From: Isoetes taiwanensis
Lineage: Eukaryota > Streptophyta > Lycopodiopsida > Isoetales > Isoetaceae
Assembly (NCBI GenBank): GCA_021234155.1
Contig: JAJEKV010000034.1
Location: forward strand, 8,538,028-8,602,027
Direction of reading: 5' to 3'
Length of the DNA stretch: 64,000 nt
Shown here: positions 24,752 to 34,844 of the stretch, in pieces
Layout of the letters: the number at the start of each line of letters is the position of its first letter
Position numbering within the stretch: position 1 is the first letter of the stretch
Program-made: the position numbers and the translations under genes
The notes under the pieces: model-generated
Database searches by the model: none
The model's input: the letters and a program-made list of their open reading frames with translations, nothing else
Told to the model about the DNA's origin: nothing

Positions 24752-26281
24752 TATTCGGCCTCCTCGAAGCCCGAAGAAGTTCTTGACATCCCCTGAATAG
24801 GGAGGCCTTTGCCGAGGTTGCTAAGATGTTCTCGCCGATCTTCCTTCAAGTGCTCCCCGCCATCTCCCGTTCTCGAAGTTCCTGCCGCTGTCGCTACCAC
24901 CGAAAGTGTTAAGTCCCCTAAGGTGCCCTCTCAAAGTCGAGGCAATGGAGCGACCGCCTGTTGAAAGAATGATGTGATCGCATGGGCGATATTATCGAAA
25001 GTGCCGCCCCCCGAGAGTGCTATGAGAAGTGCCACGGATTCTTCCCCTTGGGCTGAACTCCTTGTGGAAGACTATCATTTGCCCTTGGCTGAGGGCTGGA
25101 AGATAGTAGCGTGCGTCGTCTTCCCCACGCCTCGCATCCAAAGGTTCTTCCTTCCGAAGCCGCTTCACCGTAGGCATCCACCGCCATCGTCTTCATGATC
25201 CCTCCACATGCCGGGGTTGCATTGTCCAAGTTGATGCCGCCGGACCCTTCCCTCATGCTCCCCGCTCGAACCGGTCCCGCTTTGAGCTTGGGCCCTTCCT
25301 GGTTTGTAGAGTGTGCTCAGATCGCTGAACTCCTCCTCCGAGATGATAGGTTCCCGCCGCCGATAGATCTCCCCTTATTCGCCGATAGGGTCGCTATGTC
25401 CGACATTGTCTCCCCAAAGATAAGAGTGTCTCTCCGCCAAATCCTTGGAATCTCCCGGTATGAGTAGTCGGCGAGGTCCTGCAGGGTTTTCTTCCGTGTG
25501 CTATCATGCCCAAGAGCTCGCCGATTCAAGACCCCGTTTCTCGACAAGAGGGACAAGTTGAGGATGTCATTCGCAAAAATGTACTCCTCCCCCGGCCGAT
25601 GACTATCTGGTGACAAAGCCGTGATGCCGACCGGTGGGTCGGTAGCCGTTTCACGCCGCCGCCATGCCTCAACGCATACCTCCGCATTCTTGTTGCCTCC
25701 TGCCTCCCATTCTCGGGTTCTACCCCCTAGCCGCCGTAGTCTTCATGTATCTCAGAGATGGTGCCCCCGGACGCCGCGCCGTAGTATTCGTGAGGCGGAG
25801 GACTCTATATTCGTGGATTTGATCCCGGGTCCCTACGGGTATCAAGTGGCGCTTAAGTCTAAGGGCTGAACAGGGGGTTCCCCTACTGCTGATTGACTTA
25901 TAGTGCATGAAGAGGGCAAGGGCCGCCCCGAGTGGAAGGTACCTATGCCTATTATGTCTCAGCAGGTCATGTAATCTGCATGGTCCTAGTCCTATCCCAT
26001 AGCTGCTTGCCTTTGGATCCTGCCAACTCTCGACCTAAGGCTTGGGTAAGTGTCTCAAGAGAAACCCAATTCCCTCCCCTAGGAGGCAGTCTAACTTCCC
26101 AAGGCAGGACCTGCTGGTCATATTGGCACATAATGTCCGTGTAGTAGGGTGTTCTAGTCAAGGTTGCATGAAGATCAAACAAGTGATCAAACACAGAGAA
26201 GGCTTGATCTACAGGAAGCCGATGGATATGGCTTGCAAGATTGTACCATCTCTCTCGGTTGCCGGGCCATTGAGCGTGCAA
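24752..26281 (-). CDS. Unrecognised reading frame between H3-like frame and gag, disrupted
   Basis: The minus-strand sequence upstream of the nested insertion behaves as broken coding sequence. The best segment (26281-25967) contains 'NRERWYNLASHIHRLPVDQ', 'AFSVFDHLFDLHATLTRTPY' and 'WVSLETLTQALGRELAG'. Further segments follow at 25616-25317 ('NDILNLSLLSRNGVLNRRAL') and 25256-25020. A candidate stop follows a Glu-rich end near 24752, just before the nested LTR. I do not recognise a family. It is not the usual capsid region, which lies further on at 18.6-19.0 kb. It may be an extra retrotransposon reading frame or captured host sequence. A TATA-like box lies about 100 bp upstream. Frame changes make an intact product unlikely. 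Confidence 0.4.
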
Positions 26282-26379
26282 GGGTGTAGAAAATGGCTTG
26301 CAAGGATCGATGGAGGTTCGTAAAATCGCCTAAGGGGCCGGAGCGGTTCTCAGAGAAGGAAAAAATGGCAAATGGGACC

Positions 26380-26389
26380 TATTTTTATA
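26380..26389 (-). promoter_or_regulatory. TATA-like box upstream of the unknown frame
   Basis: On the minus strand, TATAAAAATA is followed by a pyrimidine-rich stretch ('ttttttccttctc'), and the reading frame opens about 100 bp further on. The spacing fits a plant core promoter, but no initiation data exist and the motif could be chance in AT-rich sequence. Confidence 0.35.
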
Positions 26390-26599
26390 GACTATGGGTG
26401 ACCTCGAGGTTCGTGCAAAAAGGTACCTACCTAAGACGACCTTGGTTCTATGGCTCTGGGTGTCCAAATGAACTACCATGAAGTGCAAACTTAAGCAAAA
26501 CAAAGCAAGAAACACTACATGGCAATTTGTTGGATCAAATTTGGCTAATTTGGGCCAAAGATGGCTGACCCGGTGAACTGGCCATGATGGCCTCCTGTC

Positions 26600-26885
26600 A
26601 TGGGACGCAGACGCTGCTTGGCTGTCTCACCCGGCTGGCCTGCTTTTTAAATAATTTTGGTCATTTTTGGGAATTTAAAGATGCTAATATGGCTAATTGG
26701 GCCAATTCTACCCTAACTAGCAACTTATTTTGAGCAAAACCGACATCTAAAAGCATGATTTTGGGCCCACGCCTATGAATCCGGCTGAACGCCACCCGCT
26801 CGCTGGGGACGCAGAGGTCTTAGGGCGCTCTCACCCTAGGCTGGGTCTCGATTTTCAAAGATTTTTGATGATTTTTTTGCCAAAA
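26600..26885. repeat. Imperfect repeat, two copies about 205 bp apart
   Basis: 'gggacgcagacgctg...ctcacccggctggcctg' with 'attttggtcatttttggg' (from about 26603) recurs as 'gggacgcagaggtct...ctcaccctaggctgggt' with 'gatttttgatgattttt' (from about 26808). It lies in the non-coding spacer between the H3-like frame and the unknown frame. Function unknown. Confidence 0.55.
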
Positions 26886-27078
26886 TTTTGTTGTAGTCAT
26901 GATTTCTAGGGTGTTTCTAGACATGCTATGAAGAATTCTACCACAATTGGGTTCTATTTCCTATATTTCAAGCATACAACATTTTTCTAATTTACGAGGG
27001 AAAGTAACTTTTATATTAATAAGAAACACAATTACATGGGAGTTTCTCTTTTCTAACAAAATTTACAAAATTTGAGGC

Positions 27079-28204
27079 CTAAGGCCTCTCTCTCATGCTA
27101 ATCCTCCGTGCTAAGTGAATATCCTTGGGCATAAGGGTAACTCTTTAGCATGGATAGCTAGGTTCCCTTCCTCGAAGAGCTGGACCAGCTCGCCTAAGCC
27201 TCTTGCGTGGCCCGGTCATTAGAGGGGTAACCCTATAATCGGGTCCTAATCGCTGCAACACCTCTCTAAGGAGAGACTGGCGGGCCTTCCTTATCGGGAG
27301 ATTCGTGCAACATCCGAAGTGCCTAATCTCCCTAAACACCCCAAGCAGATGTGTTGCTCGCCCGTGGTGAACCCTCTTGGGTTTTCCTCCCCTAGGTGGG
27401 GTGGCTTTGGGCTGGTTCTTCTTCGCCTGCCGCTCCACGACGCTGGCCGCACCTCCCGGGCGGCAATACCACTCATTTGTACCTGGCCCAACGACGCAGG
27501 GTACTCCTTGTATGCCACCATCTTCCGCTTAAACTCATGGTCCCCGGCTGGAGCCAATGCCCGCCTCCCCTACCTTTTGCTTCTTCACCACCTTAGGTGG
27601 TTCCGGCCACTTGGGGTAGGGGTGGCCTGGCCGCCGGGTCCCCGCTTCTCTTCCTCCTCCTCTTCCTCCACTTGTGGCTCCTCCTCCGTAGGGAGGCTCT
27701 TCAATAATCCACGGTCGCCTAGCGTCGTTCCCGGCTTCTCTTCTCAGACCTTTCTTGCTCCTCAGCTCCTTTCCCCGCTCCCCGCTTCTTTCGTGGCCCT
27801 CTCCTCCACCCACTTTTTCCTTCCCTTCTTTTTGGCACCGGGGGCCAGCTTCTTCGGCCTGCGGTGGTGGTGCTTTCTCCACCACGCTTCTTGACTGTTC
27901 CTCCACCTCGGGTGTCTGCGAGGCCCCAGCGGCTGTGACTCGTCCGCTCTTTGTGTTCCCGGCGGCGGGGGGCTGCCATCGGGGCTGCTCTCGGCATCGC
28001 GGAAAGCTCGGGTCCCGCCGCCGCTTGAGGGCTTATTCCCTCGCCTCGGTGCCGGTACCGAAGGTGCTTTCGGGAACTTTCTTCACGTCGCATCTCGGCC
28101 GCTACTGCGCCCAGTGAGGGTGGGGCGCTCACTAAACTTCCTAGCTGTTTGTTTGGTATGTACCACATCTTGTGGTTCAAAATAGGTGACGAAAGGATGA
28201 GCAA
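27079..28204 (-). CDS. Histone H3-like protein frame inside the chromovirus leader
   Basis: A minus-strand frame opens at 28204 (or Met at 28171), after about 530 bp of leader behind the PBS. It encodes a long basic region (R/K/E-rich, about 27720-28120). The last roughly 110 codons match the histone H3 fold in order: a tail piece 'GGKPKRVHHGRATHLLG', alpha-N 'VFREIRHF', 'TNLPIRKARQSLLREVLQRL' (alpha-1), loop 1 'GPDYRVTPL', alpha-2 pieces 'TQEA' and 'LVQLFEEGNLAIHAK' in neighbouring frames, and alpha-3 'RVTLMPKDIHLARRI' before a stop at 27079. 'EIRHF', 'TN' and 'VTLM' recall plant centromeric H3, while 'IRKA' and 'MPKDI' are canonical. At least two frame changes lie between 27230 and 27130. 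H3 is normally about 136 residues; here a several-hundred-residue extension precedes the fold. An A/T-rich, 3'UTR-like stretch follows. I am confident of the H3 homology, but not of activity. Confidence 0.75.
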
Positions 28205-28721
28205 GAGAGGGTGAAGGTGAAGGGTTGGAGAGAGAGAATGAGGTGTCGATATTTAAAAAGGAGGATCCCCGGAATATTCTCCTACCATAATTACCCCTAT
28301 TTATTAGCCCCCTTATTAATTACAAGATATTTAGTAATTATTTAATTATTAATGTATATGTTAAATCTATATTAATTGATATTATACTTAAATTTTCGAA
28401 TTTTTCTAATGGTTCAAGTGCAATTTATGAATTTGCGCCATTTTTTCACCGGGTCTCCGATTGGCATGATTCTTCTAATTCCATTTTAGGTGAAATTTGA
28501 TGCAGATGCATAATTTTCACTCCAAATTTACTAGAAGATGAGTTTGACTCACTCAACTTTCGTCTAACTAACACTTAACCTAAGTCCCCACCCACTACCT
28601 AGGAGAAAAATTTTTCCCCATTTTCATGGCTCGATGGTGGAAATGTTTATTTCACACCCCTATAGGCCTGTTAGACTACTTTATGGTTATGGTTAGTGCT
28701 AGTTCTTGGTCAACCAAGAAC

Positions 28722-28735
28722 ATCGCCTGATACCA
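28722..28735 (-). other. Primer-binding site of the chromovirus
   Basis: Minus strand TGGTATCAGGCGAT begins one base inside the 5' LTR. Its first nine bases match the methionine-initiator tRNA type PBS (TGGTATCAG...) and then diverge. Confidence 0.8.
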
Positions 28736-28736
28736 T

Positions 28737-30384
28737 TGTGACGCCCCCGCTAAACGCATTTACGCCCTACCGCATACACTGGCAGAAATCCCCCATCCCT
28801 CCAACAACCGCATGGGCCCTTTCGCCTACCCCCGCACTCGAGGTGACTCTTAGTGCGGAAGGGAACACGAAGGTGTCTTGCACGCCTTCCCCTATGGGCT
28901 CCTATAACAAATGGGGTTTATAACACGCCGTAACTAGCATCAACATATACAAATACTACCTCAAGGGTAGTGCATCACACATAAACCAAGGCAAAGATGA
29001 TAATCACGAACCATGAAACATGAGAGCTCCTACCCCGCCCGCCTCGCACTGTAAGGAGGATGACCGACCGGCTAGGCCTCAAGATAGAGCGCACTCGAGT
29101 CATGGCAATGGCGAGGGCCGGCATAGAACAATGGCTAGGGTTGACCACTCCATCCGCCCCTCCCCGCATACTTTGCAAATGGGCTAGATCAGCTCGACAG
29201 TAACTCTAGCCTTCCTGGATAATGCAATCCCATGGCATCACCCATCGGGACTACTCCTGTGTTGCATCTCCCGGTCCGATGAGGCGTGAAGGGTTGCATC
29301 TCCCCTCCCTGTGATCTAGAGGTGCCGTGGCGGCTAGAGAATCGTGGGCGGCACACACCCATTCGCACCCCACCAACCCCCTCAAAAACGAGAGCCAAGC
29401 CAACACTTGCAGCCTCGAGAGGCAGTGTGGCAACACCATTGCCCCCTGTGAGGTGTCTGACCCATGCTCGCCCCACACCTAAGTGACCCACCATAAGCCT
29501 AGCCCACTATGGGATCCCCCGGCTTCCCCCACTCTAAGGGATCCTCCTCCACTTTCCCCTCTAGCCCCGCTATATGGTGCCGAGTCATATCATAGCCTCA
29601 ATAGCCCTGTGGGCTCCTATGCATGTGCCTAACTAATAGGAACTAAGGGATCTACTCTAGGAGCATACTACATATGGCTCTAGGTCTCTACCCCCTTCCC
29701 AATACAAGAGGAGCAAACATGATCAACCATCATCATATAATCATCACATCATGAGAATAATCATAAGAAGAACATCTTAACCTAATCATACAACTAACTA
29801 ATGGTTAGGGTTCCTTGATTAGGGTTCAAGATGTTGAATATGGGTTCTAGGATGGCTCTACTCTAGATACAAGATACTAGCACATCCGAATGCTAATTCC
29901 GTGATGAGCTATCACAACTACTATCCTACATACCTGCCTCCCCAAGCTCTCCCTCCGTGATCCGTGGTGCCTCCATGGTCTCCGACCACGAGATGCCGCC
30001 CTACTCCAAGAACGAGTCTACCCCCGGGCTGCAGACCACTATGCCACAAGAACGATGTTCAAAACGGGGTTTCGGAACCAGTAGGTGAGTCTCCTGGGTG
30101 CTAGGGCTGGAAAGAGGTCTAGGGTTAGGGTTTATGCCTATATAAGTTAGGTCCACCTAGGATGCCACGTGGCACCAATCGGGTGAGTCCTGTGTGGCGG
30201 TGCCCCAATAGGTTAAGGCCACGTGGATAATGGCTTAACCTATGGTTGGCTAAGTTATGAGAATAACTTAGCCATGCCCCCTAGTGCCACAACCTATGGT
30301 ATACAAGGCTATGAAGATAGACTTGTATAGTGACGGATCCAGGAATATACGTATTTATGACGTATATTCCCCTGGACTGTCACA
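28737..30384 (-). repeat. 5' LTR of the chromovirus
   Basis: 1,648 bp, reading TGTGACAGTCCAGG on the minus strand at the 30384 end and closing in GGGGGCGTCACA at 28737. Collinear with 12134-13746. A TATATAA/TTATATA palindromic core lies near 30140 and may hold the promoter. The right flank is ATAGC. Confidence 0.92.
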
Positions 30385-31285
30385 ATAGCATCACAGAAAT
30401 GCATGGAACTTGTAATTGTTCTTTGCAGGGACCAACCACGTGTCCACTTAGGATTCACTTTTCGACATGAAGATTGTAAGAAAATGGCTTTTACTTACGG
30501 AAACAATGAACTCTTTATACAATTCAATAGGATAGGGTAGGTGCAACATGAAGGGTGGCCCTTTTGGTGGCTTGGAAAGAATGGGGTTGCATTTGTGTTC
30601 TGTGAGGTGAATTTGAGAATGGCAATAATTGAAGAGTTCTTGTTGGATTCCAATAAAATAATTCTTGTGTTGTATTATTTTAGTTGAGGCACGTGATTTT
30701 TCACCTACTCTCAGATGATTCAATATTCAAGAACCCTTTCTCTTTAATTTCCTTTTAACTTTCTTCATATTTGCGGTGTTTCTCTCTTTCAATTGAAGTG
30801 CAAATTCAACAAAACTTAAGAAAATATTTTGGAAAATAATGATTCAATTTCAAATAAAACATTAATCTTAACCTTCTAATAACATTGTTCACACCCACTA
30901 TTGTGTTCAGTACATTAATTTCTCATAAGCATGAAAAGTTAAGTCATATGCAAAATAGAACTGATTGATATTTCATTCTTGCCATTTAAAGCATCAAGAA
31001 GAGCAATAGGTGCTATAAGTGATCCTTTTGTTGCTACACTCTCACTTTTCCAGCATCTACAATAATGGTTTATTTCTGTCAATGCATTTACTTCAAGATT
31101 TCTTGTCCTCAACATGTAACTTTTTGTTTCTTTTGTTATACTTTTCATTTTCCTATAGTTGCTGCAATTACAACTTGGCATTCTTTCTTTGCATCCTTCT
31201 CTCTTGTTGTAGTCTTACATTTCTTCTTTGAGAATTCGAGCGGGATAATGTTGAGTTTTTGGCTATCGTGATTATACCCTCGTGA
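30385..31285. other. Intergenic, no gene recognised
   Basis: About 900 bp between the chromovirus and a gypsy fragment. Across the chromovirus insertion point an open frame could continue from about 12070 into 30385-30530, but I recognise no protein and the frame is short. Remaining frames are under 95 codons and low in complexity. Confidence 0.5.
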
Positions 31286-31289
31286 TGTT

Positions 31290-33085
31290 TCCATGGATCT
31301 AGAGAAGGTCAGCACAGTATTTGATTGGAAAACACCTTTCTCAGTTAAAGATGTACAGTGCTTCTTGGGGTTTGCCATTCTTGGGGTTTTTATCGCCACT
31401 TCATCAAGAACTATTCGGAGATTATCACGTCTCACCAGGAAGGATGTTCCTTTTGAGTGGATAATTGAAGCAAAATCAGCATTCATCACTTTGGAGTATG
31501 CCTTTACAAAGAAGACTGCTTTGCACACTCGGATCCTTTGCATGCCTATATTCTCGAAGCTGATGCATGAGATTTTGCTCTTGGCAGCATCTTATCGCAA
31601 GAGGGGATGATCATGAGCTGCACCCGATTGCCTATCATTCTCGAAAGTTCCAGGCTGCTGAGATCAACTATCCTATTTATGATAAGAAACTTTTGGCGAT
31701 CTTTGACTCTTTTCAGGAGTGGCGACGATTTCTTGAAGGTTCTTCTCATAAGTTAACTATGTATATGGACCATCGCAACCTGTAATATTTTCAGTCTGCT
31801 CGAGTTCTTAATCGTCGTCAGGCTCGATGGCATACACAGATGCTATCCCGTTTTGATTTCATCATCAAATTTTGGCCTGGCACACTTTAAGAAAATCCAG
31901 ATTCTCTTTCTCGCAGATCCTATTTTGAACCTAAGACGGGGGAGCCAGCATTCACTCAACAATCACAGGTTATTCTAGGACTTGATCATTTCCTTCTTAT
32001 GGCCATCACCTTGTTCAAGAGGCCTCATGATGCATCCTTGTTGGAGTCTATTCGAGCATCTCTTCTTTTTGACCCTTTGGCACAATATGTATTTTCACAT
32101 CTTGGCTCCTAAGATCGCCTTCCCAAAGAAATGCGTTGGATTATGATCATTTTGAGGCTCAAGATGGACTTCTGTTTCGTGATGGACTTTTATATATCCC
32201 GTATGGTGCTCCTCGACTTCAAGTCTTGTAGTCCTGTCGTGATTCTCCTCTCGTCAACCATTTTGGGATTGCCAAGACTCTGGAACTCGTTGCTCGAGAT
32301 TATCGGTGGCCAGTTCTCCGCCGCACTATTGAGACTTTTATACGCTCCTGTGATATTTGCTATTGTGCAAAAGCTCCCAAACACCGGCCCACATGGCCTC
32401 GCTTTCAGCCTTTTACCGTTCCAAATCGGTCCTTGAAGAGCACTTCAGGATTTCAAAGTTCGGGCTTCCATCCTCCCAGGCCTTGACGCCATCCTTGTTC
32501 TCGCTGGATCGCTTCCAAGATGGCGATTTCATTCCTTTGCAGCACTTCTACCTCCAAAGAAGCCACACGATCGTTTCTTCTTTTGCTTCGAGAGGTGGTT
32601 CGACTCCATGGCTTGCCAGATACCATTGTCAGTGACCGCGACCCCCAGTTTATTGCCAGATTTTAAAAGGGTCTTTTGCAACTCTTGTATGTGGAATGTT
32701 CACTCTCTTCCGGACATGACCCAGAGACCAACAGATAAGTGGAGCGCACTAATCAAACACTTGAGCAGTATTTGCGATGCGTCATCAATTATCAGCAGGA
32801 TGATTGGGTTGATTGGCTACCTTTGGCAGAATTTGCTTACAATAATTATGTCCATGCTTCCACGGGCCAGACATCATTCTTTATTAATTTCGGCATGCAT
32901 CCCCGGTGGTCTTTCATTGCTCCTAGATGCGACTCAGCCCAGTTCCAAGGACAGGCTCGAGAAGCTCCGCATACTCCAGGATGATCTTCAGCACCATCTC
33001 CTCCAGGCCCAAGCACGTTATCATTATCATGCAGATCAGCACCGCCAAGATGCTCCTCCTTTTGCCCCAACTAAACAGCTTCTAT
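31290..33085 (+). pseudogene. Ty3/gypsy pol fragment (RT end, RNase H, integrase)
   Basis: Plus-strand pieces in shifting frames give the RT tail 'DWKTPFSVKDVQCFLGFA' (about 31320-31375), RNase H 'ELHPIAYHSRKFQAAEINYP' and 'YDKKLLAIFDSFQEWRRFLE' (31615-31735), 'YMDHRNL' (31765), the integrase zinc region 'HFGIAKTLELVARDYRWP' (32260-32310) and 'SCDICYCAK' (32350), 'SVTATPSLLP' shifting into a 'SDRDPQFIARF' block (32628-32665), and '[20 protein letters not shown]' then '[20 protein letters not shown]' (32735-32860). There are no LTRs, gag or protease. It ends where LINE-like sequence begins near 33090. The motif style is closer to fungal and animal gypsy elements than to the chromovirus in this window. 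Confidence 0.85.
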
Positions 33086-33359
33086 TCATTTAATACTTCA
33101 TCTACTACATCTTCAACTGCAGAGGTAGACTTTGCAAGGTGCTTCTCCTCCTCTGGACCTCTAGACTCCTATATTGGTGAAGCCAGCTCTTTGATATGTG
33201 TTGTCTGAACGTTCTCCACGGGTGGACTAGAGCCCGACTTTGCAATTGGAATACCATATATCATGTAGATAGAAAACATGATGCCCAAGTCGTAGAGCTT
33301 CTCTCTCCCTTCCTGCCTACATAACGCAGCTGTAGAAAGTAAGCTGAAGTTTCTTAAGT

Positions 33360-34120
33360 CCCGAGGTCTTATAGGATGTGTCCATCACGAGGGAGTCCGT
33401 TTGCAGTTTATAAAAGGAGAGCTTGAGAGGATGGAACAGGGGGTTGCAATTAACAGCATATATTGGATAGATTTCCCTTTCTTTATGGTCGAGTGTGGAA
33501 ACATTCAGACAGCTACTCTTCTTCTCAAACAGGGTACCATTTCGAAAGCCAACACTCAGTTCTTTTTTCAGAGATGGTACCCCTCCTTTGACCCTCAAAA
33601 CTTCTCGGAACTATTCCACCCAGCATGGACTTCTCTGTAGGGACTAAATGCCATGTATTGGAATGAGCAATCCCTGCTCACTCTCTTTCAGTAGACTGGA
33701 AACATTATAAGCTGGGAGGTCTCTCAGGACAAGGCTCCGAGAGTTTGGGCACAAATTGATCTGCTTAAGCCAATCCTGGATGCAATTAATTTTGTGGATT
33801 ACTTTGGTAAGCCCAAAACCTTGAAGTTAGCTTGGCAGGGGCTTCCCCAGCCATGCCCGGCCTGTGGCATTAGGCTGCATGGAGGGAAAGTTTGTAATGG
33901 AGAGAGAGAAGTTAAGGAGATATCACAAGAACAAAATTTGGGGAAGCAGAAGGAGGGTAATTGGATCACACCAAACAAGGGGAAGCAGGAAAGGCAAAGA
34001 CAAAATAAAAATGGCAGTGAAAAGAGGAAAAGAAGAAGGCCGAGAATTAGGGAAGAGAAAGAGAAGGAAAAAGCAAGGATGGATTTAGGAAAGAGTATGG
34101 AAAAAAAAACTGAGGAGTGA
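33360..34120 (+). pseudogene. LINE ORF1 (DUF4283 and zinc-knuckle gag-like protein)
   Basis: DUF4283-like features are the '...FFFQRWYPSFDPQNF' segment (33570-33605), 'YWNEQSLLTLFQ' (33655-33695), 'VWAQIDLLKPILDAI' (33745-33790), then 'GLPQPCPACGIRLHGGKVC' (33840-33895), a CPxC knuckle with downstream H and C. A highly basic tail follows (33900-34120). ORF1 proteins bind LINE RNA. A stop at about 33640 and another in 'LFQ*' break the frame. Confidence 0.75.
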
Positions 34121-34844
34121 ATGGAAAAGAAAAGTGCAATTTCTGGAGGATGTTTCTAAGGTTAAGATCCTAAACAATCCTGATTCCAAAGGGAAAGGAA
34201 TTTTGGAGGAGAATGTGTCACAGTCCAACACTTCTGAAGAGGTCAGATCCATGTCTCTTACAATAAGAGAACCCGAATTGCCCCAGGCAAATGATTACTC
34301 TTCTGAAGATTCTTCTGGATATAAAGATAAAGGTGAACCTAGCTCACCCAAGGTTTCCTTTCTGGTACCTCCAATCGATAGCAATGCTGACTCTCCCATA
34401 CCTATTCTGGAGCTCTTTCCTAAAGGCTCAGAAAAGATGTGTTCTAACAGACACCCTTCCTCAACTGGAACCACAATGGAACACCATTATGGAGGGAGGA
34501 AAGGATCCCACACCAGCTGTTCCTGTTGAGGATCAGACCCAATTGGAGCCTCAACTGGATTCTGTAACAAATAGGGAGTTGGGTCCAACTGAAGGGCTGT
34601 CTGCTAGTCTTGTGGAAGGGAAAATTTTCAAGACACCGGCTGCTCAGTTAAAAGAGTTGAAGGATCTTTCATCTAGACTGTCTGGGAAGTTTTGGGATGA
34701 AGGAGGAAGTGATGCAGAAACAGGGAATTATTTGATTGAGAAACCCAATGAACAAACTTTTGTTACTCCACTTCCACAGATCAAAAACAGGCAAAAAAAT
34801 GTCTATACTCCGAATGAACATGGGCCTGTTACTCGAAGTTCCAA

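Larger units (their letters stand above)
12134..30384 (-). mobile_element. Large chromovirus (Ty3/gypsy LTR retrotransposon) with nested insertion
   Basis: Minus-strand element bounded by LTRs of about 1.6 kb (12134-13746 and 28737-30384), with a PBS just inside the right LTR and a PPT just inside the left. The right flank is ATAGC (30385-30389). The left flank has ATAG directly before the LTR, compatible with a 5-bp TSD damaged by one base. Domain order on the minus strand is: H3-like frame, unknown frame, gag, protease, RT, RNase H, integrase, chromodomain. That tail end is diagnostic of chromoviruses. Removing the nested element at 19578-24727 leaves about 13.1 kb, still long for the group because some 4 kb of extra sequence precedes gag. 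All frames contain frameshifts or stops, so it is not autonomous as read here. Confidence 0.9.

Noticed and set aside
27319-27894. 191-codon plus-strand frame
   Set aside because: It is antisense to the H3-like frame and low in complexity (Ser/Pro/Leu-rich). The opposite strand carries the recognisable histone fold.
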